Positions 41,163 to 48,711 of a stretch of DNA of 64,000 bases are shown here, one piece after another; positions within the stretch are counted from its first letter, which is position 1, and each line of letters opens with the position of its first letter. The position numbers and the translations under genes were made by a program. The DNA comes from Virgisporangium aliadipatigenens. Its GTDB lineage: Bacteria; Actinomycetota; Actinomycetes; Mycobacteriales; Micromonosporaceae. A model generated the notes under the pieces. The model searched no databases. It was not told the DNA's origin and was given only the letters and a program-made list of their open reading frames with translations. The stretch covers positions 1 through 64,000 of the forward strand of contig NZ_BOPF01000005.1 of the NCBI RefSeq assembly GCF_016863615.1, written 5' to 3'.

Positions 41163-41177
41163 GCGGCCGCCTCAGGC
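41157..41177 (-). terminator. short hairpin over the VOC gene stop
   Basis: GCCTGAG/CTCAGGC, seven pairs with loop cggccgc, overlapping the stop codon at 41172-41174. It is a plausible terminator for the minus-strand VOC gene. Confidence 0.4.
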
Positions 41178-41540
41178 GACGCAGAACTCGTTCCCTTCGG
41201 GGTCGAGCATGACGACGTGCCCGAACGCGTCGCCGTAGTGCTCCTCGCGCACCACCGTCGCCCCGAACGACACCAGCTCGGCCACCTTCGCGCGCACCGC
41301 CTGTTCGCGTGGTGCGTCGGCGGCGACGCGGACGTCGATGTGCATGCGGTTCTTGGCGGTCTTGGGTTCGGGCACGCGCAGGAAGCCGATCGCCGGCCCC
41401 ACCCCGTCGGGGTCGACGATGGAGGCGTTGTCGGGGCCGTCGAAACCGGGCTCGGGCACGTAGTCGAGCGCCCGGGCCCAGAACCGCGCGATCCGCTGCG
41501 GGTCGGTGGCGTCGCAGCCGAGCGTCCAGTGGGTCGCCAT
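41172..41540 (-). CDS. VOC-superfamily (glyoxalase-like) protein
   Basis: A 122-residue protein of the actinobacterial glyoxalase_6 type: WTLGCDATDPQRIARFWARALDY at the start, VGPAIGFLRVPEPKTAKNRMHIDVRV with the His, and GHVVMLDPEGNEFCVA at the end with the Glu. Such proteins bind or convert small molecules; many give resistance to electrophiles or antibiotics. The upstream frame (to 41672) is antisense to other sequence, so ATG 41540 is taken. Confidence 0.85.
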   Translation of the reverse strand: MATHWTLGCDATDPQRIARFWARALDYVPEPGFDGPDNASIVDPDGVGPAIGFLRVPEPKTAKNRMHIDVRVAADAPREQAVRAKVAELVSFGATVVREEHYGDAFGHVVMLDPEGNEFCVA

Positions 41541-41551
41541 GAACGCCGACG

Positions 41552-41785
41552 TTACCCGGCGACGGAGGCGTTGCGGCGGCGGCGCCACTTCGCCGCGTAC
41601 GGGACGGCGAACAGGAACAGCCCGCTGAACAGCAGCACGAACAGCGGCGGCAGCGGCGTGTAGGAGATCCACACGATCGGATCCTCCTGCGCCAGCGCGA
41701 CGAACGTGACGACCACGGTCAGCGTGAAGACGACGGCCGTCCAGCGGTGCAGTTGACGGATTCCCTTGTGCCAGTTGAGGTTCAT
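41552..41785 (-). CDS. small two-helix membrane protein
   Basis: A 77-residue protein. The N-terminus LNWHKGIRQLHRWTAVVFTLTVVVTFVALAQ is the first TM helix; a short outside loop (EDPIVWISYTPLPP) precedes the second (LFVLLFSGLFLFAVPYAA) and a basic tail KWRRRRNASVAG. It resembles small PepSY-like/DUF membrane proteins, but no function is known. A TetR-type palindrome lies 44-57 nt upstream of its start, so the adjacent TetR probably represses it. Confidence 0.75.
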   Translation of the reverse strand: MNLNWHKGIRQLHRWTAVVFTLTVVVTFVALAQEDPIVWISYTPLPPLFVLLFSGLFLFAVPYAAKWRRRRNASVAG

Positions 41786-41828
41786 GCGGAAACGGTAGGT
41801 CCGGGTGGGGCGGGGTCGCTTCTCGAAA

Positions 41829-41842
41829 ACTGACCGGTCAGT
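41829..41842. promoter_or_regulatory. 14-bp perfect palindrome, TetR operator
   Basis: ACTGACCGGTCAGT is symmetric and has the ACYGRYCRGT look of TetR sites. It overlaps the stop codon of the TetR gene (41838-41840) and lies just upstream of the small membrane-protein gene transcribed away from it, so it likely controls that gene. Confidence 0.65.
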
Positions 41843-42428
41843 GCGACACCGCGGCGACGATGGCCGTCAGGCGGCCGAGCGCGTCGCGGGTGAGCTCGGG
41901 CAGCCCCGGGCCGGAACGCGCACCGACCCACTGCTCGAACGCCACCCGCACCGCCACCATCCCGGTCTCGGCGGCCAGAGCGGCGTCCGGGTCGGGTACC
42001 CCGCGCTTGCGCAGCCCGTCGGCGAGCGCGGCGGACAGGAACGCCATCTTGATCAGCCCGCGTTCGCGTAGCTCGGCGTGGGCCATGATGATCGACTGGC
42101 GGCGCCGCGACTGCTCCCGGTGCTGCCCGAGGTACTCCGCACCGGCCTGAACGGCGGCGCCGACGGCCACCATCGTGGGAACGTCGGCGGGGGCGGCCTC
42201 GAGCGCGTCGACGATGCGGTCGCGCAGGGCGTTCGTGCCGGAGAAGAGCACCTCGCGCTTGTCGGCGAAGTGGCGGAAGAACGTGCGCGCGGTGAGGCCG
42301 GCCCGGCCGGCGATGTCGGCGACGGTGGTCTGCTCGAAGCCGCGTTCGACGTAGAGCTCCAGTGCGGCCGCGCGCAGCCGACCCGGGGCGTCCGCCTCCC
42401 ATCTCCCCACGGGAGCGAGTCTAGTCAT
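41838..42428 (-). CDS. TetR-family regulator
   Basis: A 196-residue protein. The HTH is LRAAALELYVERGFEQTTVADIAGRAGLTARTFFRHFADKREVLF, highly typical. The C-terminal domain is helical with EAAPADVPTMVAVGAAVQAGAEYL and MVAVRVAFEQWVGA. The next gene on the same strand is the small membrane protein, with a palindromic operator overlapping the TetR stop. The effector is unknown. Confidence 0.9.
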   Translation of the reverse strand: MTRLAPVGRWEADAPGRLRAAALELYVERGFEQTTVADIAGRAGLTARTFFRHFADKREVLFSGTNALRDRIVDALEAAPADVPTMVAVGAAVQAGAEYLGQHREQSRRRQSIIMAHAELRERGLIKMAFLSAALADGLRKRGVPDPDAALAAETGMVAVRVAFEQWVGARSGPGLPELTRDALGRLTAIVAAVSH

Positions 42429-42489
42429 GTCACACCGCGACATCACTCTGGCGGACCTCGCGGCGGGACGCTGCTTCGCGGCGTGGCGC

Positions 42490-42672
42490 CTACGCGGGTT
42501 CCGGGACACCGCCGGGATCGCCGGGGCCGCGACCGGGCTCGTGCGGCGCCGGCGGCAACGTGTCCGGCGTGTCCGGCAGCAGTTCGCCCGGGTCGTCCGG
42601 GATCGGCTCGCCGGGGTCGATCGGTGGGTAGTCGTCGGGGACCTCAGCCGGATTGACCATGAACTTCTGCAT
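42490..42672 (-). CDS. small acidic proline-rich protein
   Basis: A 60-residue protein, MQKFMVNPAEVPDDYPPIDP followed by repeats of the type xPxDxPGE. The third codon position is almost always G or C, strong evidence of real coding. It is very acidic and likely disordered; no TM helix. Alternative starts are GTG 42678 and ATG 42660. Its start faces the truncated sirtuin gene, about 20 bp away. Function unknown. Confidence 0.55.
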   Translation of the reverse strand: MQKFMVNPAEVPDDYPPIDPGEPIPDDPGELLPDTPDTLPPAPHEPGRGPGDPGGVPEPA

Positions 42673-42689
42673 GCCCACCCGGCGGCCCC

Positions 42690-43169
42690 GCCAACCCTGC
42701 CGTCACGCAGAACGTCGACGACCTCCACGAACGCGCCGGCTCGGCGGCACCGGTGCACCTGCACGGCAGCCTGTTCGCGCCGCGCTGCCTGGCCGGGCAC
42801 CCCGCCGACTTCCCGACGGCCGCCGCCGAACCGGCGGAGGGGCGCCGGCTCGCACCACCCCGCTGTGTCCACTGTGGAGCGATGGTCCGGCCGGGCGTGG
42901 TGTGGTTCGGCGAGGCGCTGCCCGAGGAGGCCTTGACGGCGGCGGTCGAGGCGGCCGCCGGGTGCGACGTTCTGCTGAGCGTGGGCACGTCGGGACTGGT
43001 GTACCCGGCGGCGGAGATCCCGCGGGTGGCCGCCCGATCCGGCGCGGCCGTCATCCAGGTGAACCCGGCACCGACGCCGCTCGACCGCGGTTGCGCGGTC
43101 AACCTGCGCGGCACCGCCGCCGCGACGCTGCCGGCGCTGCTCGACGCGATGGATACGGTGGGGCGATGA
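42690..43169 (+). pseudogene. truncated sirtuin (NAD-dependent deacylase), N-terminal half missing
   Basis: Similarity begins inside the sirtuin fold at VTQNVDDLHERAGS and runs through PVHLHGSLFAPRC with the catalytic His, the zinc-site remnants (CLA, CVHC), VRPGVVWFGEALPEE, LLSVGTSGLVYPAAEIPRVAARSG and VIQVNPAPTPLD. The Rossmann start with the GAGxS motif that binds NAD (about 95 residues) is absent, and the upstream frame is closed by a stop at 42660-42662. GTG 42753 could start a 138-residue remnant. Its end overlaps the hydrolase gene by 4 bp. Confidence 0.8.
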
Positions 43170-43978
43170 GTGGATCGACGGTGGACATCGACGGACAGCC
43201 GATCGCGTACCGGGACAGCGGAGGCACCGGCCGTCCGGTGATCCTCGTGCACGGCAATTCCTCTTCCGCGGCCACCTGGACGCCGTTGCTCGACGGCGAG
43301 TTCGGGCGCCGCCATCGGGCGTTCGCGATCGACCTGCCGGGGCACGGCCAGTCGCCGCCGGCCGCCGACCCGGTGACGTACTCGATGCCCGGATACGCGG
43401 CCGTCGTCGCCGGGTTCGCGCGGGCGTTGGAACTCCGCGGCGCCGTCTACGTCGGATGGAGCCTCGGCGGGCACATCGTCATCGAGGCCGCGCCGCTGCT
43501 GCCCGAGCCGGCCGGGATCGCCGTGTTCGGCACCCCGCCGGTCGCCGGCCCCGCCGATCTCGCGACGGCGTTCCTGCCCAACCCGGCCGTGGCGATCGGG
43601 TTCAGCCCCGAGGTCGACGCGGCTCAGGCGCACGCCTACGCCACCAGCTTCCTCGCGCCCGGTGCGACGGTGGCGCCGGACGCCTTCACGGCCGACATCC
43701 TGGCGACCGACGGCGCCGCACGGGGTGGGCTGGGGGCGAGCATCGGCGAGGGCAGGTTCACCGACGAGGTGGCGATCGTCGCGGCGCTGCCCGTTCCGCT
43801 GGCGATCCTGCACGGCACCGGCGAACAGCTCGTCAGCCTCGATCACCTGCGCAAGCTGCACGCCCCGACGCTGTGGCGCGGCGAGGTGCAGCTCATCGAC
43901 GGTGCCGGGCACGCACCGCACGTCGAGACCCCGGAGGCGTTCGCGGAGCTGCTCGGCGCGTTCGTCGCGGACTGCTGA
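43166..43978 (+). CDS. alpha/beta hydrolase
   Basis: A 270-residue protein. Oxyanion HG motif VILVHGNSSSAATW, AFAIDLPGHGQSPPA, nucleophile elbow VYVGWSLGGHI (GWSLGG; Ser), acid in the LAILHGTGEQLVSLD region, and catalytic His in GAGHAPHVETPEAF. It could be an esterase, lactonase or C-C hydrolase; the substrate is unknown. ATG 43166 overlaps the stop of the sirtuin remnant (ATGA), suggesting an old operon. Confidence 0.88.
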   Translation: MSGSTVDIDGQPIAYRDSGGTGRPVILVHGNSSSAATWTPLLDGEFGRRHRAFAIDLPGHGQSPPAADPVTYSMPGYAAVVAGFARALELRGAVYVGWSLGGHIVIEAAPLLPEPAGIAVFGTPPVAGPADLATAFLPNPAVAIGFSPEVDAAQAHAYATSFLAPGATVAPDAFTADILATDGAARGGLGASIGEGRFTDEVAIVAALPVPLAILHGTGEQLVSLDHLRKLHAPTLWRGEVQLIDGAGHAPHVETPEAFAELLGAFVADC

Positions 43979-44002
43979 GCGGCTCAGGGGGAGCGGCGAC
44001 GC

Positions 44003-45535
44003 TCAGACTCGATCAGATCTGAGCAGCACGGCGAGGTCGGCACGTCCGACGGCGGTCAGCGCGTCACCGAGTTCGTCGAGCCGCTTGCGACGCTCGAGGT
44101 AGTGCCACAGGTCGCGAGGCTCGCGGCCGGCGGCGAAACGGTGTTGCGCGTCCACCGGCACCTCGAGGTAGTCGGCGACCTCGCGCCATTCGTCGCCCAG
44201 CGAGGAGCAGATCCGCAGCTTGACGAGGCCGATGCCGGACCGAGGGGCGGCGGGCCGCGAACCGTTGATCCTGACCGGCTCCCGTGCGGTCGCCGCGGAA
44301 AGGCGCCGCAGGAGCTGCCGGGGCTCGGTCAACAGGCTGCGGTCGGCCTCGATGGCCCCGACCTCCGCGTCGGTCAGGAACAGGACGTTGAGGACCGGAG
44401 TCGGCGCGATGTCGTAGCGGATGAAGAGCAGCTGCGGTGGGAGGAAGACGGCCGCGTCGCCGCGGATCGCGGCCAGTGCCGACAGGAACTCGTTGATCGC
44501 CTGAATGAGGTCAGGGTCGATCGGGCCGTTGCCGCGCAGGCCGAGGGAGTACATGACGTTGCGCCGTTGCCGGTGCAGGTCGTCCCGGGTCAGATCGCGC
44601 TTGAGGAGTGCCGAGGCGAGACGCCAGATCGAGCCGGTCCGGTACTCCTCGTCGAGCGGGCCGCTGAAGCCCAGCCGTTCGGCGAGAGCGTCCAGCGCAC
44701 GCACCAGCCGGTCCGCCGCTTGCCGATCGTCCGTGTCCAGATAGGCATCGACGGGCAGTGACGTGCCGGCCGTCGGCGGCCTCCGGTCGACGCCGGTGCG
44801 CGGCGCGGGCCGCCCCGGAGTCCGAATGGGGGAAAGGACAGGGCGGCCGACCGGGTTTGTGCCCGGAGCGGGTTGCCTGAGGATTTGTACGTCATGACCC
44901 GCTACGCGGCCGGTCACCGGTACCTCGTATGGGGTGACCAAAGCGACCGGTTCATCGCGACGGTCGGTGGCGGGCCCGGGGACGGCCAGCAGCGCGTCGT
45001 CGTTCGCCAGCGTCGCAACCGCCGACGATCGACGAAGCTGCTCGCGCAGCCGCGTACGCGCCCGGTCGACCTCGTCTCCCGACATGCCCAGGCGCGTGCC
45101 GATGTCGGCGTCGGGGTAGCCGTCGACGATCCACCCCAGAAGTTGCCGGTTGAGGGCTGACAGGTTGTCGAATGCGACCTGCATAGCGGCATCGCGCTCT
45201 GCGGTCAGCCTCCACGGCAGGTTCGCACGACCGGCATACAACGCAACTAGGACGTTCCTCGGGGTGTGCTGCCGCCGGATCCGGTGGGCCTCGGCGCGTG
45301 CGGTGGACTTCAGCCACGACGCGAAATCGCCCCACTGTCGAGGCTCGGATCGCTGCAGGAGGAATAGGTCCCACACGAACTGCGTGACAGCCAGCGTCTC
45401 GACCCGGTCGAGCCCGATCACGCGACAGTACAGCCAGATCAGCGGCGAATAGCGGGCCACCAGCTGTTCCCAGGCGCGTTCGTCTCCCTCGGCGGCACGC
45501 CGGACCAGGGAGCCGACGTCTTGGTCGATGTTCAT
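44003..45535 (-). CDS. ECF-sigma-like protein with Death/EAD-like C-terminal domain
   Basis: A 510-residue protein. Residues 1-170 read like an ECF sigma factor: region 2 (AAEGDERAWEQLVARYSPLIWLYCRVIGLDRVETLAVTQFVWDLFL) and region 4 (LSALNRQLLGWIVDGYPDADIGTRLGMSGDEVDRARTRLREQL). A Pro/Arg-rich linker (about 185-265) follows, then an unrecognised helical-beta domain (270-400, ALDALAERLGFSGPLDEEYR...FLPPQLLFIRYDIAPTPVLN). The last 75 residues (SSLGDEWREVADYLEVPVD...LDELGDALTAVGRADLAVLL) resemble the small helical EAD/Death-like adaptor modules of actinobacterial conflict systems. The architecture is unusual; whether it directs transcription is uncertain. Confidence 0.65.
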   Translation of the reverse strand: MNIDQDVGSLVRRAAEGDERAWEQLVARYSPLIWLYCRVIGLDRVETLAVTQFVWDLFLLQRSEPRQWGDFASWLKSTARAEAHRIRRQHTPRNVLVALYAGRANLPWRLTAERDAAMQVAFDNLSALNRQLLGWIVDGYPDADIGTRLGMSGDEVDRARTRLREQLRRSSAVATLANDDALLAVPGPATDRRDEPVALVTPYEVPVTGRVAGHDVQILRQPAPGTNPVGRPVLSPIRTPGRPAPRTGVDRRPPTAGTSLPVDAYLDTDDRQAADRLVRALDALAERLGFSGPLDEEYRTGSIWRLASALLKRDLTRDDLHRQRRNVMYSLGLRGNGPIDPDLIQAINEFLSALAAIRGDAAVFLPPQLLFIRYDIAPTPVLNVLFLTDAEVGAIEADRSLLTEPRQLLRRLSAATAREPVRINGSRPAAPRSGIGLVKLRICSSLGDEWREVADYLEVPVDAQHRFAAGREPRDLWHYLERRKRLDELGDALTAVGRADLAVLLRSDRV

Positions 45536-45602
45536 GGGACCGCCTCGATGCCGCGATCGGGGGTGCGGAAAGGTGGTGCTCCGACGATTGTGGCCGACGG
45601 AG

Positions 45603-46124
45603 CTAGCCGAGAAACAGCGTCGGCGCCACGCTGATCGCCACGAACCGCGCGGACCGCCCGACCAGGCAGGTCAGCCCGAAGACCGTTCCGCTGACCGCGG
45701 TGCGGGCCGCGTAGACCGTGGTGATCAGCAGCGGCGGCAGGCCGGTGACGGCGCTGAGCAGCACGATCGGCACGGTCAGCGCGGGCCGGTCGAGCAGGGC
45801 GAGCAGGCGCCGTCCGGCGTCGCCGACGCGGGCCAGCATCCGGCGGAACGACGTGCGTTCGCGCGCCACCTCCGGAGCCGGCACGGCGGCCCGCTTGTCC
45901 CGCCAGGCCCGCAGGCGGGAGGAGTTCAGGACGCCGCGGGCGCTCAGGAAGATGATCAGCTTGCCGGCGGACTGCCCGAGGGCCGCCGCGATCCCGAGCG
46001 GCACGGGGTGCGCGTCGGTGGTGGCCATGAGCCCCAACAGATAGGGCTCCACGGGGGTCGCCGGCAGGAACGCCGACATCGTCCCCCAAGCCACCGTGGC
46101 GAGGTACGCGGCGGCGGGATTCAC
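45603..46124 (-). CDS. VTT/DedA-like small membrane protein
   Basis: A 173-residue protein with about four hydrophobic segments (YLATVAWGTMSAFLPATPVEPYLLG, PLGIAAALGQSAGKLIIFLSA, LTVPIVLLSAVTGLPPLLITTVYAA, VFGLTCLVGRSARFVAISVAP). The pattern of a G-x-x-G-K helix, basic cytoplasmic loop and G-R-x-x-R-F near the end recalls the VTT/SNARE-associated family. GTG 46124 overlaps the phosphatidyltransferase stop by 4 bp, so both are one operon and may act in membrane lipid biology. Confidence 0.7.
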   Translation of the reverse strand: MNPAAAYLATVAWGTMSAFLPATPVEPYLLGLMATTDAHPVPLGIAAALGQSAGKLIIFLSARGVLNSSRLRAWRDKRAAVPAPEVARERTSFRRMLARVGDAGRRLLALLDRPALTVPIVLLSAVTGLPPLLITTVYAARTAVSGTVFGLTCLVGRSARFVAISVAPTLFLG

Positions 46125-46708
46125 CGGGACGGCCTCACGAGCAGCCGCGCGACCGCCCCGAGGGACACCACCTTGACGACCGCCACCGCCAGCACGAACG
46201 CCACGGGCCACCACGGCGACGGCGCGAACAGCACCAGGAACACCACGCCGCTGGTGTTGATCGCCTTGGCCGGCGGGGACCAGTTCCACCGGTAGACGCC
46301 GCTGTGCACGGAGCCGAAGTAGTTGGGGCTGACCAGCGGCCAGTAGAGGAACGCCAGGCTCAGCACACAGTCGATCACCATGAACTGGATCAGGAAGAGC
46401 GTCACCGGCAGGGTCATCTCCGGCTTGAGCACCAGCAGCGCGGCGGCGCACATGGCGCAGCAGGCCCGGTCGGAGATGATGTCGAACACCGCGCCGATGC
46501 GGGTCTCCCGCTTGAGCAGCCGTGCGGAGAGCCCGTCGAGGATGTCGCCGATCCAGTAGCAGAGGTAGGCGGTGACGGCGAGCTTGACGCTGGCGTGCGT
46601 GATGGCCGGCACGGCGAGGCCGATCGCGACGACGGTGCGCACAAGAGTGATCGCGTTGGGCACGTTGACCACGGGCGGCACCGCCACGGCCGGCTGCGTC
46701 ACGAACAC
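46121..46708 (-). CDS. CDP-alcohol phosphatidyltransferase
   Basis: A 195-residue membrane enzyme. The CDP-OH motif D-x2-DG-x2-AR-x8-G-x3-D-x3-D is complete (DILDGLSARLLKRETRIGAV then FDIISD). TM helices surround it (ITLVRTVVAIGLAVPAI, LPVTLFLIQFMVIDCVLSLAFLYW, WWPVAFVLAVAVVKVVSLG). It transfers a phosphatidyl group from CDP-diacylglycerol to an alcohol such as glycerol phosphate or inositol phosphate; the acceptor cannot be told. It starts at GTG 46708 and is co-transcribed with the downstream VTT-like gene. Confidence 0.9.
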   Translation of the reverse strand: MFVTQPAVAVPPVVNVPNAITLVRTVVAIGLAVPAITHASVKLAVTAYLCYWIGDILDGLSARLLKRETRIGAVFDIISDRACCAMCAAALLVLKPEMTLPVTLFLIQFMVIDCVLSLAFLYWPLVSPNYFGSVHSGVYRWNWSPPAKAINTSGVVFLVLFAPSPWWPVAFVLAVAVVKVVSLGAVARLLVRPSR

Positions 46709-46799
46709 TCCCCGCGGATACTAGTGATCTGCCTATGTGCAAGGTATCCCGTGGTGACACCTAGGCTTGTGCGGGATGCCGGCCGACGAAGGGAAAAGA

Positions 46800-47300
46800 A
46801 TGTCGAGACCCGTCGTGGTCGTGATGGGCGTGGCCGGTTCGGGCAAGACCACGATCGGCCGGCTGCTCGCCGAGCGGCTCGGTGTGCCGTACGCCGAGGC
46901 GGACGACTTCCACCCGGCGGCCAACGTGGACAAGATGACCGCGGGCGTGCCGTTGGACGACGCCGACCGGGCCCCGTGGCTCGACGCCATCGCGGAGTGG
47001 ATCGGCGGCCAGCGGGACAAGGGCGGGGTGGTGACCTGTTCGGCCCTGCGCCACCCCTACCGCGAACGCCTCCGCCGGGCCGACGCCGACCTCTGGTTCC
47101 TGCACCTGGACGTGCCGAAGGACGTGATCGCCGAACGGATGGCGAAGCGGGAGGGGCACTTCATGCCGCCCTCGCTGATCGACTCGCAGTTCGCGGCGCT
47201 GGAGCCGCTGCACGAGGGGGAGGCCGGCGCGAAGGTCGACGCCACGCGTGCGCCGGAACGGATCGTCGAGGACGTGCTCAGGGCCTACCCGACGCCTTGA
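46800..47300 (+). CDS. gntK: gluconokinase
   Basis: A 166-residue GntK-type kinase. P-loop VMGVAGSGKTTIGRLLAERLG, substrate region EADDFHPAANVDKMTAGVPLDDADRAPWLDAI, VTCSALRHPYRERLR, and the lid KREGHFMPPSLIDSQFAALE are all intact. It phosphorylates gluconate to 6-phosphogluconate. ATG 46800 follows gaagggaaaag. No gluconate permease is nearby. The 3' end overlaps the convergent flavoprotein gene by 23 bp. Confidence 0.93.
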   Translation: MSRPVVVVMGVAGSGKTTIGRLLAERLGVPYAEADDFHPAANVDKMTAGVPLDDADRAPWLDAIAEWIGGQRDKGGVVTCSALRHPYRERLRRADADLWFLHLDVPKDVIAERMAKREGHFMPPSLIDSQFAALEPLHEGEAGAKVDATRAPERIVEDVLRAYPTP

Positions 47301-48588
47301 TCACCTGCGCCATCATCTGCGGCGTGAAGAGCGCCGACGCCGGCGACACCAGGTGCTGCACGGAGTAGAACGTCCGCCGCACCTCCACCGACGTGCGGGC
47401 CGCGTCGTGCAGCCGCGCCGCGTAGCGGTTGACCAGGCCGGTGCCGCGCGGGCGGGACCCGGTCGTCTCGGGATAGTCGAAGTCGCCGCCGACCGCGAAG
47501 CGCCACGGCGTCTGCACCACGGCCGCGGCCGCCCGGTGGAACTCCCGCGCGAAGCGCGCCGTCACCGGCCCGTCCGGCTCCCGGTCCAGCACCCAGCCGA
47601 GCGCCTGCGCCTGGAGCGCGGCCGCGGTGACGCCCTGGCCGTGCACGGGATTGAAGCTGCAGTAGGCGTCGCCGACGGCCACGTAGCCGGCGGGCAGGGC
47701 GCGGAGGCGTTCGAAGTGGCGCCAGCGGCTGGACGGGAAGTGCCGCACGGCGACGTCGCTCACCGGCTCGGCGCGTTCGAGCAGGTCGGCCAGGGCCGGG
47801 TGGGGCAGCGCGCGGGCGTACGCCAGGTACTCCTCGTCGCCGGTGCCGGCGTGCTCGCCGTGCCAGCCGCCGAGCGTGACGAGCCACTGGTCGTCCTCGA
47901 CCGGGAGGGCGACGCCGAGCCGCTTTTCTTCCGGCGGGCTCGGCAGGACGCACAGGGCCTGACCGGCGGGGAGATCACCGGACTTGCGGCGCAGCAGCCG
48001 GCTGGCGTAGGTGATGCCGGCCGTCACCTCGGAGACCTCCGGCGGGGTGGCGCCCAGCGCGAGGAGCCACGCGTCGGAGAGCGCGTGCCTGCCCGTGCAG
48101 TCGACGACGAGGTCGGCATCGGTGGATGTTCCCGCGGAGAAGCGGACGCCGGTGACGCGGTGACCGTCGCCGGTCAGGCCCGCGACCGCGGACCCGCCCT
48201 TGATCTCGACGTGCGGGAGGTCCGCGACCCGGCGGCGGATCGCCCGCTCCAGGAGGGGACGGGTCATGGTGATCATGTGGGAACGGACGTGCATCGGCGG
48301 CCAGGTGCGCCCGTAGCGGTGCAGGATCAGCTCGCTGCCGGTCTCCACCACGGCGGCACCGGCCTCCACCAGCTCCTTCGGCAGCCCCGGGAACAGCTCC
48401 TCGATCGCCCGCTGGCCGGCGACCAGGATCACGTGCGGCTGCGGGCCCGGCACGTCGGCGCCGGTCAGCTCGTCCCGGTCGAGCACCACCACCCGGTCGA
48501 ACCGGTCGGCGAGCACCCGCGCGGCGGTCAGCCCGGCCGGTCCCGCGCCGATCACGACGGCCGTCGACCGTCCTGTGGAAGTGCTCAC
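47278..48588 (-). CDS. FAD-dependent oxidoreductase (hydroxylase/reductase type)
   Basis: A 436-residue flavoprotein. Rossmann motif AVVIGAGPAGLTAARVLADRF, the substrate half MTRPLLERAIRRRVADLPHVEI, DLVVDCTGRHALSDAWLLALG, and the second FAD motif GYVAVGDAYCSFNPVHGQGVTAAALQAQALG. This is the PHBH/geranylgeranyl-reductase superfamily; relatives act on aromatic or lipid substrates. ATG 48588 fits the Rossmann start. It is a single gene, divergent from the histidine kinase. Confidence 0.85.
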   Translation of the reverse strand: MSTSTGRSTAVVIGAGPAGLTAARVLADRFDRVVVLDRDELTGADVPGPQPHVILVAGQRAIEELFPGLPKELVEAGAAVVETGSELILHRYGRTWPPMHVRSHMITMTRPLLERAIRRRVADLPHVEIKGGSAVAGLTGDGHRVTGVRFSAGTSTDADLVVDCTGRHALSDAWLLALGATPPEVSEVTAGITYASRLLRRKSGDLPAGQALCVLPSPPEEKRLGVALPVEDDQWLVTLGGWHGEHAGTGDEEYLAYARALPHPALADLLERAEPVSDVAVRHFPSSRWRHFERLRALPAGYVAVGDAYCSFNPVHGQGVTAAALQAQALGWVLDREPDGPVTARFAREFHRAAAAVVQTPWRFAVGGDFDYPETTGSRPRGTGLVNRYAARLHDAARTSVEVRRTFYSVQHLVSPASALFTPQMMAQVIKASGRP

Positions 48589-48711
48589 GGCTGTCGGCTC
48601 CCCTCGGCGGTACCGGCACCCAAAAAGTACCCGCTGAAGCTGAGAATTAATTCCCCGAAATCACGCTGAGGGATTTGTTCAGATAAGCACAGATTGTGAC
48701 GATATGGCTAC

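Noticed and set aside
42427-42936. Plus-strand frame starting MSHRDITLADLAAGRC
   Set aside because: It is antisense to the better-supported small proline-rich gene and then shifts away from the sirtuin frame; no RBS or domain is seen.
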